The notes under the pieces were generated by a model that was given only the letters and a program-made list of their open reading frames with translations, had not been told where the DNA came from and made no database searches. Both the position numbers and the translations under genes were made by a program. A stretch of 64,000 bases of DNA from Fasciola hepatica (taxonomy: Eukaryota; Platyhelminthes; Trematoda; Plagiorchiida; Fasciolidae): positions 3,566,501 through 3,630,500 of the forward strand of contig CANUEZ040000020.1 in assembly GCA_948099385.1 (NCBI GenBank), in the 5' to 3' direction. Of the stretch, positions 54,680 to 64,000 are shown in pieces. How positions within the stretch are numbered: position 1 is the stretch's first letter; every line of letters begins with the position of its first letter.

Positions 54680-54904
54680 TGTCTGGTTACTGACAACCAT
54701 CTCTTTTCTGGGCTATTTCAGGTCACACTACATGCCTTGTGTTGAACTCAGAGTCACGAGATATTGGGCGTCAAAGCCAGGACTGCATATACCTCACGTA
54801 ACGGTACCATTTTTATTATCACTCTATTTACCCGTAGTGTTGCTACGTCTTTCTTATCACAAATTCCATTGAAGACCTCAAGAGTTCTTCTCCAATATAC
54901 TATA
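54680..54904 (+). repeat. Gyp-H 3' LTR (left limit approximate)
   Basis: Begins shortly after the integrase tail stop (54671-54673) with TGTCTGG and ends at a word aligned with the 5' LTR end. No clear polypurine tract precedes it. Confidence 0.45.
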
Positions 54905-55774
54905 CCATCTTCAATATTTTTGCTTTATATAGCTCTTTTGCAGGCATCGTGGATGTTTCACAATCGCGGAATATGTATTTCTCGGAATATATGTATACCA
55001 ATGACCTAACGATTTCAAAATAGACCAATGCTTTCCATCAAACGATGCTACAAAAAGTCACTCAAACTTATCGTATTCTTCCATGTGAACTGGGCGACTG
55101 TTTCACAGAGCTCTAGTTACGACGGTTATGCGCATAGAAGGCATCGGTTCCCAAATGAAAACCGACCACCGATTACGATAACCCAGTATTCCTGTGAACT
55201 GTTTCTCATCCACATGAACTAGGCAGCCGTTCCACAGAATTGTTACTACATATAAATCACGTACACCCACCAGTATAAAGTATATCTTCGTAAATGACCC
55301 AGGGTACAAGATCCGAGTATTACTTCCATTTGTTCGAACAGCTTACGGATTATAACAGACAAGTAAATCATCCTCCTCGCACTGTTTGCGAAAGGTTTAT
55401 AAACCGTCATTAGGTCCGTCAAACATTTGTCTGGACATAATCGGATTGCTTGCAACTTGCTCATTCAGCTCATCGCAACCCAACATCACAAGCCATGTGT
55501 GACTTTCTCTCGTTGCCCCTTGGATGACAGCACTCAACCCCTTCATCCAGATCTTCGCACTTGCATTTAAATATTGGACACTGGATCCCTGTTTCGCCGG
55601 TTCAAGTAGTCACGTGCGCAGACAGTCTCAGACGCACGCGCCGTTACTGACCGCCCATTAACTGATGTTAATTCGCTGCCATGACTAGTCATACATGCAT
55701 GCAGACACGTACACACATCACTGTGACTTTAACCATGCCACGAACGGCTTGCTCTAATCAGTAGTTTACTAATC
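54905..55774. other. No gene recognised (0.9 kb)
   Basis: Contains a decayed direct repeat: ccatgtgaactgggcgactg (55081-55100) and ccacatgaactaggcagccg (55210-55229), each followed by a ttcacag or ttccacag word and agttac or gttac, a period of about 129 bases. Nothing else is recognisable. Confidence 0.5.
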
Positions 55775-56150
55775 AGTCTATATGGTACTCTAAGTACACT
55801 AAGTTAATGTCAACACTATCTAAGACGACACTAACAAACTGAGGTAGGCGGAGGAGTGTGTTGAGAAAAAAGGACAAAAGTGTATGGACATTAGAAACTA
55901 AAACGAAACAAAAGATATGACACAAACTAACAGCTGTCCACCTTTCTTGTGATCGGGAAGTGAGAGCTAAAGAGCCAATGTCCGCCAGTATTTTCAGTTC
56001 AGTTTAGTCTGACAACAATTTGTCGAACAGATAAGGATGGTGTTGAGATGAGTGCCGGGCGACTCCATGGAAGCTTTTAAAATAGTATATTTCTCACAGT
56101 TAGATCTGGTTGATATAATTCCAAGACACTCTAAATCAGAAGGTGAGACT
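55775..56150 (-). repeat. LTR related to Gyp-A, partial
   Basis: Matches 24515-24887 from gtctatatggtac through gtcaaca, ctaagacgacacta, gatcgggaa, ccaatgtccgcca and cggtctgaca-like words to ccaagacac and gatgagac-like words, with many substitutions. No Gyp-A coding sequence adjoins it. Confidence 0.72.
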
Positions 56151-57885
56151 GAGCAGAGTCAGTCAGCTATTATCACTGATCCATATGCGGTTGTCGATCG
56201 ATTACTGCTGAGCAGCCCTGCTCGACTGCACTGGATCGCTTGTACTGCTTGCGCTTGCCGATAGATGATTCGCTTGTTTCCTTGCTTGCTGGTTTACTTG
56301 CGTGCTTAGCGATGCACTGATAAACGGATCTGTTGGGCACTGTGTTCTGCCTTTATTCCGAACACAACAGTCCCAACACGATCATCCGTTTTCTTGTTTT
56401 TCTGTAAAATCATCCTCGGATTCATGAACAGTATACCTGGCTTGACTTAGTCGGGCTACGTGTTACAAGCTTCATCCACCCGTTCTGTTTTTTCGGTGAG
56501 GTTGACCACGTATTATCCGTCGCTATGCACGTGAACTTAAACTAACATGCCAAAACACTTGGATCAGTCTAATGCACGGTCAATGGTTGCTTCAGCGGAA
56601 GTTAACTGAAGACCTCATGCCGAAATAAACTTCTGAGGAGCGCCTGTCGTTCTCATACTGGACCTAACTGCAGATAGCTGTTTAAAAGAAGGCTCTAGGC
56701 TCACAAATCAGTTTATTGTTTTGGTATCAGAGAAGAACCTTTACCGAGTAGGCAGACCTTGACTCAAGAGTGCATCGTGAAATGAACCAGAAACCAGCTG
56801 ATTATCTCCATATGGGAAGGGTTTATGTTCCTCTCCTCTAAATTGATGTAAAAGCCACTGGAATGGATATGGCAGCTGTGAGATGACTCATGAGTTAACT
56901 GAATGGGTGTTCTCTCATAACATTCTCTACCTAGAAGTCCTAAAGTGTGACAGGGACGTGCCGAAATTTTGTAAAAGACAAGTAAACGAAAAAAAGGAAA
57001 AAATGTTTTTCCAAAAAATAGTATCCATTGGCAAGGATGAGAGAGATCTCAGTGAAGCCAATCGAGTGAACCTGGAAGAGATCAGAAAACATGAACACAA
57101 TTAGCAATGAGGAAGTGAGTACAATAAGGAGAACTAAAGGAACATACCTAGGAAAATTCCCAAAACGTACCGGTGGGTGGACTGATCATCGGACCAGTTA
57201 ATGGACCCGTATATATATATTCATTATAGTCCGTGAACCCCCGCGCCCTGAAAATGTACCCAACGTGCACAAGAGGCAAACTAGATCCACAGAACTTTCT
57301 TGCCGAGGTCCACCCCTGTCTGCAGCAGCTCGAAAACGCTGCTGTCCCGCCGAATTGCTGACGCCGTGGGATCCAGACGTCGAATTAAGTTGTCAGCTCG
57401 GAAAGGTTTCGAGGTCAGAATACGCAACCGACGGAACTTCAAGGTTCGCAGAGAATGCCCTGTAACCACGACGTCGTACTCATTTGTATTCCTGGCACAA
57501 ATCCAATTTACCCCTATACTTTGAAGCGCTACTGGTACTGGGATTTCCCATGATAGTCTCGTCCGTGGGCTCCGGAGGGAGACATGACCTCGTTATTTTA
57601 CTTGGTCCTGCGTGTTCATTATACCTACGTCTAACTATTATCTTCACCCTCGCCGCGAGATGAAGCCTAATGATTCGCGTATAATGTCTAAGTTGTTCTT
57701 ACTCGTAATGGAAAGTATCATCATTCAAATACAAATACCTTGGAGACATCTTCACATAGTGCTATTTCGAATTTTTAGGAGTAACTCGCACTGTTTGCCG
57801 TTTACAATGCACTCGTGGCTTACTAATGGGAACAGGTGAAGCACAATACCACAAGCACCAACGACCTGCATCTAATTGTTCTAAC
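56151..57885. other. No gene recognised (1.7 kb)
   Basis: Short frames without domains. A Lys/Glu-rich frame of 73 codons at 56883-57104 and frames at 57265-57524 have no recognisable motif or context. A short (TA) run lies near 57211. Confidence 0.5.
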
Positions 57886-57946
57886 CATCATCATCACCAA
57901 GTACAGCGTTAAAAAGTAGGGCAAGCCCCACTGACCACAGTCCTTT
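57886..57946 (-). repeat. RTE 3'-end stub
   Basis: catcatcatc, gtacagcgttaaa, agtagggcaagccccactga and cca match the left end of RTE-1 (46574-46623). On the minus strand it ends with a (gat)n tail. It stops where the Gyp-D LTR begins. Confidence 0.75.
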
Positions 57947-58140
57947 TGTAATAGTAGTAAAGAACTGAAGTGACTGTCTGTATTGAAATTGCCCCCACCC
58001 AGAACTGCGAGGACGGAAGTAGCAAGAAGACCAAGGCCGCGAAATAGCACGTTAGTTGTATTACTGAGTGGGGTTGTATAAATAAATGTAAATTTTGTAT
58101 TAGAGAATATAATTGGTAGACTCAAAGATGTCCAATCACA
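57947..58140 (-). repeat. Gyp-D 3' LTR (194 bp)
   Basis: Starts TGTAATAG and ends AATCACA on the plus strand, so on the minus strand it runs from TGTGATT to CTATTACA. The pol stop codon (58136-58138) lies within its first five minus-strand bases. Confidence 0.8.
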
Positions 58141-58612
58141 GGGAGCTTTTGTCGGAATTGTCAGCGGCGATCCTGATTGGTTGAGGCTCATCCGTGTACG
58201 TAGTTACGAAGCTGTACCTGGCCGTATCACGTGAGACAGCTGCTGAATCACCACAGCCTTCCTCCTTCAAGAGTTCCTGGTCAATTTGGCTCGCTTGTCG
58301 TACTGATCTTCGAACTGGAGCTGGTGGCTGTGGCTCGGCCGATGCAGCAGTCGTTTCAGGAGGCGGAATAGACGTATCACAGTCATCAACACGGTCCCCG
58401 TCATGATCCTCGATCGTCTCACCCGTGCCATTGGTTACATCGCCGGTTGCTACTTTGAAATGGATTTGGCTGGGGTGGCGCCGATGCACCGATGCATCAT
58501 TCAAGTCCGTGATTTCGACCATAGATTGACCAAGTTTTCTTGTGATAATTCCACGAGCTGGCCGAAGCTCGTACCCACGGAAGTATGTGACATCACTGGA
58601 GTCAAGATACAT
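58136..58612 (-). pseudogene. Gyp-D integrase C-terminal tail
   Basis: A 158-codon frame: SDVTYFRGYELRPARGII, MVEITDLNDASVHRRHPSQI, then a low-complexity stretch of Pro, Ala and acidic residues (TSIPPPETTAASAEP) and RRSVRQASQIDQELLKE. The order of strand-rich GPY/F-like module and Arg-rich end fits this Gypsy clade. It is preceded by a stop. Its own TGA overlaps the beginning of the LTR. Confidence 0.8.
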
Positions 58613-59494
58613 CAGCGATGACCGTAGTCTTCTGGACTTGAAGAGGACGGCTGGACTCTACTTGGTGGTTGTATGCATTGCGTTTTTGCACTGCAACAAG
58701 AAATTGTCGAGGAACGCTTCCAAGTCGGGCAACGTCCTCGGTTTGGCTGATGTTATTGCACTTTTCACAGAATGCATCCAGTTTTCCGCTGCGCCGTTAG
58801 AACATGGGTGGCATGGCGCCTTACGTAGATGCCGACATCCAACCCCATCAAGCCAGCATTTCAGCTTCGTCGTACAGAATTGTGATCCATTATCGGTGAC
58901 TAACACCTGTGGGATTCCTTCTCGGCTGAAGCACTTCCGTGACACTTGGATTACGAACGAGGTGGTTGGTGAACTGGTCAGGAACAATTCCGACCATTAA
59001 GAGTAGGAGTCGATCAGTACAAGGACGTGATACCGGTTCAAGAATGGACCACAGAAGTCCGCATGAACTCTCTGCCATGGAATGCAGCTTTCGGGCCATG
59101 GATTCCAGTTGCTTGTCCTCGACTGGACTTTGTGAAGACACGCATCACAGTTCTTTGCCGTAGTGCAAATATCCGCATCCAGTTCCGGTCACTAACACAT
59201 CTGTCGAGCCAGTGAATTCATTTTATCCACGCCCAAGTGGCTTTCGTGTAGTTCATCCAAAACCGACTTGCACAATGCAGGTGGAATGACAAACCGGTCA
59301 CCTCAACAAAGGACGCCGTCGGGTTGGATACTGAATTCCTCTCGCAATGCTAAGAACTGAGGGAACTTCCGCTTCACCTCGGGCTGCCATCCTTTTCTGA
59401 TAGCCGAAATCATTTTGTCTGTTTTCTCAGTTCTTCCCTTTACATAGGCACAATCGGCGAAATGAAATAGCATTGGTCCGCCACTGCGAATCAT
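58613..59494 (-). pseudogene. Gyp-D integrase zinc region and catalytic core
   Basis: Frame 59303-59494 reads KGWQPEVKRKFPQFLALREE. After a stop: DELHESHLGVDKM and CDACLHKVQSR (zinc unit), VHADFCGPFLNRYHVLVL with the first Asp, then frame 58658-58987 with SREGIPQVLVTDNGSQF (second Asp) and CSNGAAENWMHSVKSAI (Glu). All three catalytic acidic residues are present. Stops lie before the zinc unit, within it, after the first Asp and before the tail. Confidence 0.85.
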
Positions 59495-59551
59495 GAGTAA
59501 CGGGACAGGAAGTCCGCGTGTGGGATTGTCTAACCTGCTCGACGCAGGATG

Positions 59552-60808
59552 TCAGTTATAAGCTGCCAGAGCAATGCTCCACCGCTGGATCATAGCAGCC
59601 GTGGGTTTGGCGACGGATTTATCTGGGTTAGACAGGAACTGAAGAGTTTGGTGGCCGGTGACAATCATGAACTGCACTCCAAATAGGTACTTGTGTAGTC
59701 GGCGTACCACCCAAAAAACGACCAAAGCTTCCTTCTGCGTCTGGGAATAACCCTTCTGTGCAGTATTAAGAAGACGGAAGATGAAGATGACTGGACATCC
59801 ATCTTGTTCCAGAACTGTTCCTATTCCCATTTCGGGTGCGTCAGGGATCAGCAGGGTCCGCTTAGATGGTGCAAATGGGACTAGTATCGGTTGGTTGATG
59901 ATACTTTGAATAAGACAGCGTAGTATCTGTTCACACTGTTCGTTCCACTGCCACACATCGGACGACTGAGCTAGAAACAATGTTTGGGCTCCTGTTGCAA
60001 AGTCCGGAATGAACCTGGAGTAGTATTGCAGGCACCCAAGAATTGATCGTAAGTGAGCCTGACTTTTCGGTGACACGATGCCAATCAGAGGTTTGAAACG
60101 ATCTGGATCGAGTTGCTGTCCGGTTACATTGACAATGAAACCGAGGAAATCTAGTCCGTTCACATCGAAATTGCACTTAGGGGTTTTGATCGTTGCGTTT
60201 CTTTCCACGAATCTCTCCAGCAACCTTTGTATTCTGGGGTCATGTTCATCCTTCGTGGATCCGAAAATGAGCACATCATCTTGACATGCCATCACCACAT
60301 CTATATCATGGATCACCTCGTCTATTGTGGCCTGGAATATCCCGGATGACATTTGCAGACCAAACGGTAAGAAGTTGTGTTGGAACATGCCCCATGGAGT
60401 GTTAATAGTCGTTAGTGGTTTGGACTTCATGTGAAGCGAAATTTGCAAGTACACATCAGCCAGATCAATTTTCGAGAAAAACTTGCTACTGAGCATGCAT
60501 AGCATGAAGTCCTCAGATTCCACCGTAGTTGCTGCGCATCTCCGTAAAAGAGGATTCAAGGTCAGTCGGTAATCACTACAAACCCGGTGTGTCTGTCCGT
60601 CGCTCTTCATTGCCACCACAATCAGGGTAGCCCAAGCGGATGAAGTCACACACGCGATGACACCGTCTTGCTCCATTTTGGTAAGCACCTTCAGAAAGCC
60701 CTCTCTCTCTGACCGTACGGCAACACTCGGCGTTTCAGGAATACCGGATCGCCATCCGCTTCCAACTTTGGGGGCTCGACCGCCATGCCACCTTTGTTGT
60801 TTGAGCAT
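59552..60808 (-). pseudogene. Gyp-D reverse transcriptase and RNase H
   Basis: A 418-codon open stretch. RT: DGVIACVTSSAWATLIVV, RVCSDYRLTLNPLLRRC, FFSKIDLADVYLQISLH with the first catalytic Asp, FLPFGLQMSSGIFQATI, and VVMACQDDVLIFGSTKDEH with the active site CQDD where YQDD is usual (60273-60293). LDFLGFIVNVTGQQLDPDRF and LGCLQYYSRFIPDFA follow. RNase H: LLIPDAPEMGIGTVLEQDG, YSQTQKEALVVFWVVRRLHK and VTGHQTLQFLSNP (TGH instead of TDH, as in Gyp-B). The frame is uninterrupted but has lost the Tyr of the active site. Confidence 0.87.
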
Positions 60809-61135
60809 TGCGCTATCAATGGCTGAAGAACAAGCTGATTCACCGGATTGTCGGACGCCGTTTTCAGGGTGACCGGTTGCTCCAAGGCACGCAGAGCCTT
60901 CAAGCCCAGAATCAATGGACTGTCTACGGAAATTAAGAATCGTACCGGGGTATAGTCGCTCTCCAACCGAACCACTAGTGTAGTCTCACCCAGCAGTGAA
61001 AGTCGATGTCCAGTAAGACCGTGAATGTGCACAGCAGTGGGGTGTGTGTGGGTACACTGGGCTGAATCGAGTCGAACACTGATTTCGGAATAATGGACTC
61101 AGCTCCCGGTATCCACAATGAACTGATGTCTCAGG
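60691..61135 (-). pseudogene. Gyp-D aspartic protease
   Basis: At about 61110-61130 the minus strand reads HQFIVDTGS, the retropepsin active site, followed directly by a stop and a frame change. The 113-codon frame then has GHRLSLLGETTLVVRLESDY, VRFLISVDSPLILGLKALRA and EQPVTLKTASDNPVNQL, the second half of the protease with the ILGL motif, and finally the linker to RT. The catalytic triplet is intact, but the frameshift separates it from the rest. Confidence 0.75.
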
Positions 61136-61159
61136 CCACATTGGAATTGGACTGATATG

Positions 61160-61893
61160 TTCAGGTGTTGGTTTGATTCACTCTTAATCTTCAGCGTGTA
61201 TACCGGAGTATCATCAGTTTTCGGATCTTCATGGGTTGCACTCGCCGCACGAGAAGCACCGATTTGGCTGTGCTGGTTTGCGTTCAGGTATCATTTTGTT
61301 AATGGGCTTCGGTTGAGGCTTCTGATTTGTAGAGGCTGGTTTACGGAAACGAACATGTTAATAGTGCTCTACGGAATGTACAGCCGTCGCGTCGGCTACA
61401 TCATCGAATAGTTCACAGGTTGACCGGGCTTTGCAGAACGTAAGGTTGGGCTTCAGCAATAGCCTCTTTTGAAACTCCGGATGATTTGTGCAGGCAATGA
61501 GGCGGTCACACAACTGGGTCTCAAGCTGATCACCAAAATTACTCTAAGCAGCCTGTGTCTGTGGTGTCGGGATGAATTCACGAAACTTATGTTGGGACCA
61601 CGAACCAGCAAATGAAATTTGGCACGTTCGATAGCCAGTAAATTGACCAGAACTACGTACCCTAGATGTAGAGCCTTCTACTCGTCGAACGGAACTGCAG
61701 CAGGAGCTCTCGGATGTGCAAGGTTTTTCATCAACGAGTACAATGAACGGCAGCCAGCTGTCAAGAAGAATGCTGTCTGGTTCTCCTTCTTCACACCCTT
61801 TCGTATTCTGCATCATATTTGAAACGCTCATTCCAGTCTTCAATTTCAGGTGCACTGGCATGCAAGTTTAGCTGTTCAATACTGGGCAACTCC
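61160..61893 (-). pseudogene. Gyp-D gag
   Basis: Starts near the primer-binding site with MELPSIEQLNLHASAPEIED (61893 leftward), also found in Gyp-D-prime as MLSSIEQLNLHAGAFEIED. The capsid part is frameshifted. Near 61260-61275 RCFSCGE remains of a zinc knuckle whose continuation is lost. KIKSESNQHLNISVQF leads into the protease. Start choice: first Met, 3 bases from the primer-binding site. Confidence 0.68.
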
Positions 61894-61895
61894 AT

Positions 61896-61907
61896 GACGC
61901 GATGCCA
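61896..61907 (-). other. Primer-binding site of Gyp-D
   Basis: Minus-strand TGGCATCGCGTC, at the position equivalent to TGGCGAAGCGTC in Gyp-D-prime. The LTR that should follow to the right is missing. Confidence 0.5.
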
Positions 61908-62019
61908 CAAGAAGTGGGACCGGTTTTTCGGATTTCTTTTTGGGGAGTACTGGGAAAGATTTGGTTTGAAAGTTACACACGAAGTGTGAAAATAAATAGA
62001 AGAGATATTCCTCCTCAGC

Positions 62020-62265
62020 CATGGAGGCTCGCAAGAATGGCCCCCAAGCTCACTAATTATCCTTACACCAGATTGTTATTTGTGGGGATATCTGACTTAC
62101 ATGAGGCGGACACAATCAATATAGCAATTGAAAGCGGCTATTGTAGAAGAAATTGGCAACATACCACAAAGCACTTTGATCAAAGTACAAGAATCGTGTC
62201 TGAAACGAATGTTTCCGCGTAAACAGGAAGTTGGAGAAAATTTTGAACACCTAATATATCAATAA
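62020..62265 (+). pseudogene. Mariner-type DDE transposase, C-terminal fragment
   Basis: The plus-strand frame reads GGSQEWPPSSLIILTPDCYL, then WGYL, with the W-P-P-x-S-x-x-L-x-P-x-D-x-x-x-W-G pattern of Tc1/mariner-like transposases (the Asp being the third-position catalytic region). After a TAG near 62117 it continues with IVEEIGNIPQSTLIKVQESC, LKRMFPRKQEVGENFEHLIY and a TAA. The first two catalytic positions and the DNA-binding part are missing, and I see no terminal inverted repeat. A cut-and-paste element remnant unlike the retroelements around it. Confidence 0.65.
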
Positions 62266-64000
62266 AATCACTTAACACACAATAGTGAAGTTGGATAGAA
62301 AAACGTCTGAGAGTATAGTGACTATCATACATCCTTATTTGACATCTTGATAAACCTTTTTGAGTGAATTTATTGCAATCATGAGACTAAACACAATACA
62401 CACACTTGACCAGTAGTCGGATTGGTGGTGTTGACTTTGTGAAGTAATAAAAGGTTGATCTAAAAGGAAAAAGCACTGTAGGTGTCAAATTGTTCGACGT
62501 GGACAACTTTGCACGTTTTGTCAATACTTTAGGCGGTCGTAGGTGCCAAAAAGTCGGATGATGAGAAGTTATTTTTCCCAGTTAGACATTTCAGGCACGA
62601 CTGAGGCGTTGGTGTATACATCAGCATACTTGACGAACTGACCAAGATGAAGGATAATCCATGAATAAAACTAAAACAGGGAGATTGAACTGTTTATTTT
62701 GGGAATTTTTGCTAGCGGAAGGGATAAGAAACATTTTGGACCACAAAAACAGGTCGTAAAACAGTAGGTAGGTAGGTCCCTGGTTGAGGGTGGAGTAACA
62801 CTTGTCGTTGGAGTACGTAGCAACTTTTACTATTGACTCGACTAAACCCGTCAGCTTATTATTCAGCCGATTATGAAAAATTTGCGATTCTTGATGAGTG
62901 GCGGAGAAAAGCATTTGGCTTTGGAGAGGCTACGGTATCTGATTTGCTGTGAGTGGTAATACAAAAAACGGTTCTTAATAAAGAAATTTTTGCAGTAAGA
63001 CTTCACCTGCTTTCAGCGTATTTTAAGTGAACCATACAGATTATATTTTTCTTTCTTTCACTGGCGCTACAGATCCTTTCTTATTGTCCGATATATTTAG
63101 ACGGAATTGGTAATAATAACTAACTGGTTACCGCACCCAATACTACTGTCGGAAAGCAATCTGCACCACTAGCTTCATAGCCTTTTAAAATTCAAAGAAA
63201 CTGACTACAAGCTGATATTTATCCGTCGACATTTTCGTTATCACTGTAGCTTTTACCGGGGAGAATTTGGTCAGGATGTAAAATATACCATCTAGGCAAT
63301 CAGGCCGGAAGCTCTCAGCGCAAGTGGATTTTTCGGTAATTTGCCTACTGACAAGCATGAAAGTAGTCCGATACGGAATGCAGTCTAGATGGGCTTGGAC
63401 AAGTCCCCCAATTTTTTTTCACGACTTACAAAACACCACATTCGTTTCCTCGGGGTGTTTTAAACAAAACACTGGTGGTTGATTCAAAACAAGGTACATT
63501 GCAGAAGAGTGTAGAATAATTGCCGTTTCATTTCATTCACCATCAGTATGATAGACGAGCAAATACAAATAATGTAATCATCATCCTTGATGAACTACCC
63601 TAAATAACGGCGTAGTATTCAGCTCCGCATACTGACAAATAATTTTATATTGTTCTGTGAATCAACGAAAGCGATCTCCCGAATCACACCACATATTAGA
63701 TTCTGGTACCCTGAGATACATCCTTAAAGGCCAAGTTACATCATTATTTACACACGGATGGTACTGTTGTGTTATCTGAAGCTGAAGTGATATGATTATA
63801 TTACTCACTCTGTGTGCAGTAACGACATCCGTGAGGAGATTGAAGTTTGCATTTGAGCTGCCAGTTCTTAAATCTTGTGCGAAAGCTTTTTCCGAATTGG
63901 TTTCTCCTCGAACACATTCTGCTCGTTTACTGCGGGGGTTCAATCCACAGGGTGCGAGGTAAAGTTAAAAATTAATTAACTAGTAAATTTGCCATTGAGT
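62266..64000. other. No gene recognised (1.7 kb)
   Basis: AT-richer sequence with short frames only. A word ggttcaatcc (63939-63948) resembles a tRNA B box, but no A box or cloverleaf precedes it. Confidence 0.55.

Larger units (their letters stand above)
44471..54904 (+). mobile_element. Gyp-H, plus-strand Gypsy element holding a nested stack
   Basis: Left end: LTR end at 44710, primer-binding site, gag at 44727. Right end: integrase 53277-54673, then an LTR ending at 54904. The two LTR ends share aattccat-g, a cttcaag or cctcaag word, ttcttctcca and cacta. Everything between 45290 and about 52980 belongs to other elements, mostly on the minus strand. That gag and integrase belong to one insertion is inferred from orientation and the matching LTR ends. 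The protease, RT and RNase H of Gyp-H are not seen. Confidence 0.55.
57947..61907 (-). mobile_element. Gyp-D, Gulliver/Mag-like Gypsy element, broken
   Basis: Minus-strand order: primer-binding site (61896-61907), gag, protease, RT, RNase H, integrase, tail and 3' LTR (57947-58140). The 5' LTR is absent: right of 61907 the sequence is unrelated to the 3' LTR. The RT and integrase are of the same type as Gyp-B. Five or more stops and a frameshift in the protease inactivate it. It is the most complete Gypsy copy in the window. Confidence 0.86.

Noticed and set aside
56883..57104. Lys/Glu-rich 73-codon frame as a small gene.
   Set aside because: Length is near chance level and there is no context or motif.
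63939..63948. tRNA B-box-like ggttcaatcc.
   Set aside because: No A box 30-60 bases upstream and no cloverleaf that I could draw. Similar isolated words (near 17725 and the A-box-like tggcgtagtgg near 11969) also lack a partner.

Overview
The window looks like repeat-dense nuclear DNA of a parasitic flatworm, probably a trematode, possibly a cestode. This rests on the types of retrotransposon: CsRn1/Gulliver-like Gypsy elements, a Bel/Pao element, CR1-like and RTE-like non-LTR elements, a Penelope-like element and a mariner-type fragment. There is no operon structure, no rRNA and no convincing tRNA. I recognise no exon of a host gene, although short spliced exons could be hidden in the intervals I call empty. 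Nearly every long open frame is a retroelement reading frame carrying stops or frameshifts. Working names such as Gyp-A and Pao-1 are mine.

Layout. 1-3762: two CR1-like copies head to head, with a near-identical 890-bp inverted repeat. 3763-5950: no gene, one decayed 0.4-kb tandem duplication. 5960-10760: a decayed CR1-like copy split by a minus-strand Bel/Pao element (Pao-1) that has lost its reverse transcriptase core. 10761-18850: mostly unidentified sequence with short element ends. 18.85-24.08 kb: a minus-strand CsRn1-like Gypsy (Gyp-E) interrupted by a plus-strand Penelope-like element and by a solo Pao LTR. 24.09-40.05 kb: a plus-strand integrase fragment (Gyp-C) that received two minus-strand Gypsy elements, Gyp-A (CsRn1-like) and Gyp-B (Gulliver/Mag-like). 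It was then rearranged into an exact 5,350-bp tandem array of two full units plus an 1,850-bp partial unit.

40.05-44.47 kb: no gene, a (TA)n tract and a Gyp-B solo LTR. 44.47-54.90 kb: a nested stack. Plus-strand Gyp-H (gag at the left, integrase at the right) encloses minus-strand Gyp-G. Gyp-G is itself split by an RTE element with a visible target duplication and by a CR1-like fragment. A short Gyp-D-prime junction (pol end, LTR, gag start) also lies inside. 54.9-57.9 kb: an LTR related to that of Gyp-A and an RTE 3' stub. 57.95-61.91 kb: Gyp-D, a nearly complete but broken minus-strand Gypsy. 62.02-62.27 kb: a mariner-type transposase end. The rest is empty to my eye.

The most unusual structure is the 5,350-bp chimeric array at 24506-37055. 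Its repeat unit joins pieces of three elements, and its boundaries fall on an LTR end and on one illegitimate junction inside an integrase gene. The sequence order can be explained by tandem duplication followed by LTR-LTR deletion. A few copy-specific substitutions argue against a simple assembly duplication, but long reads are needed to settle that.
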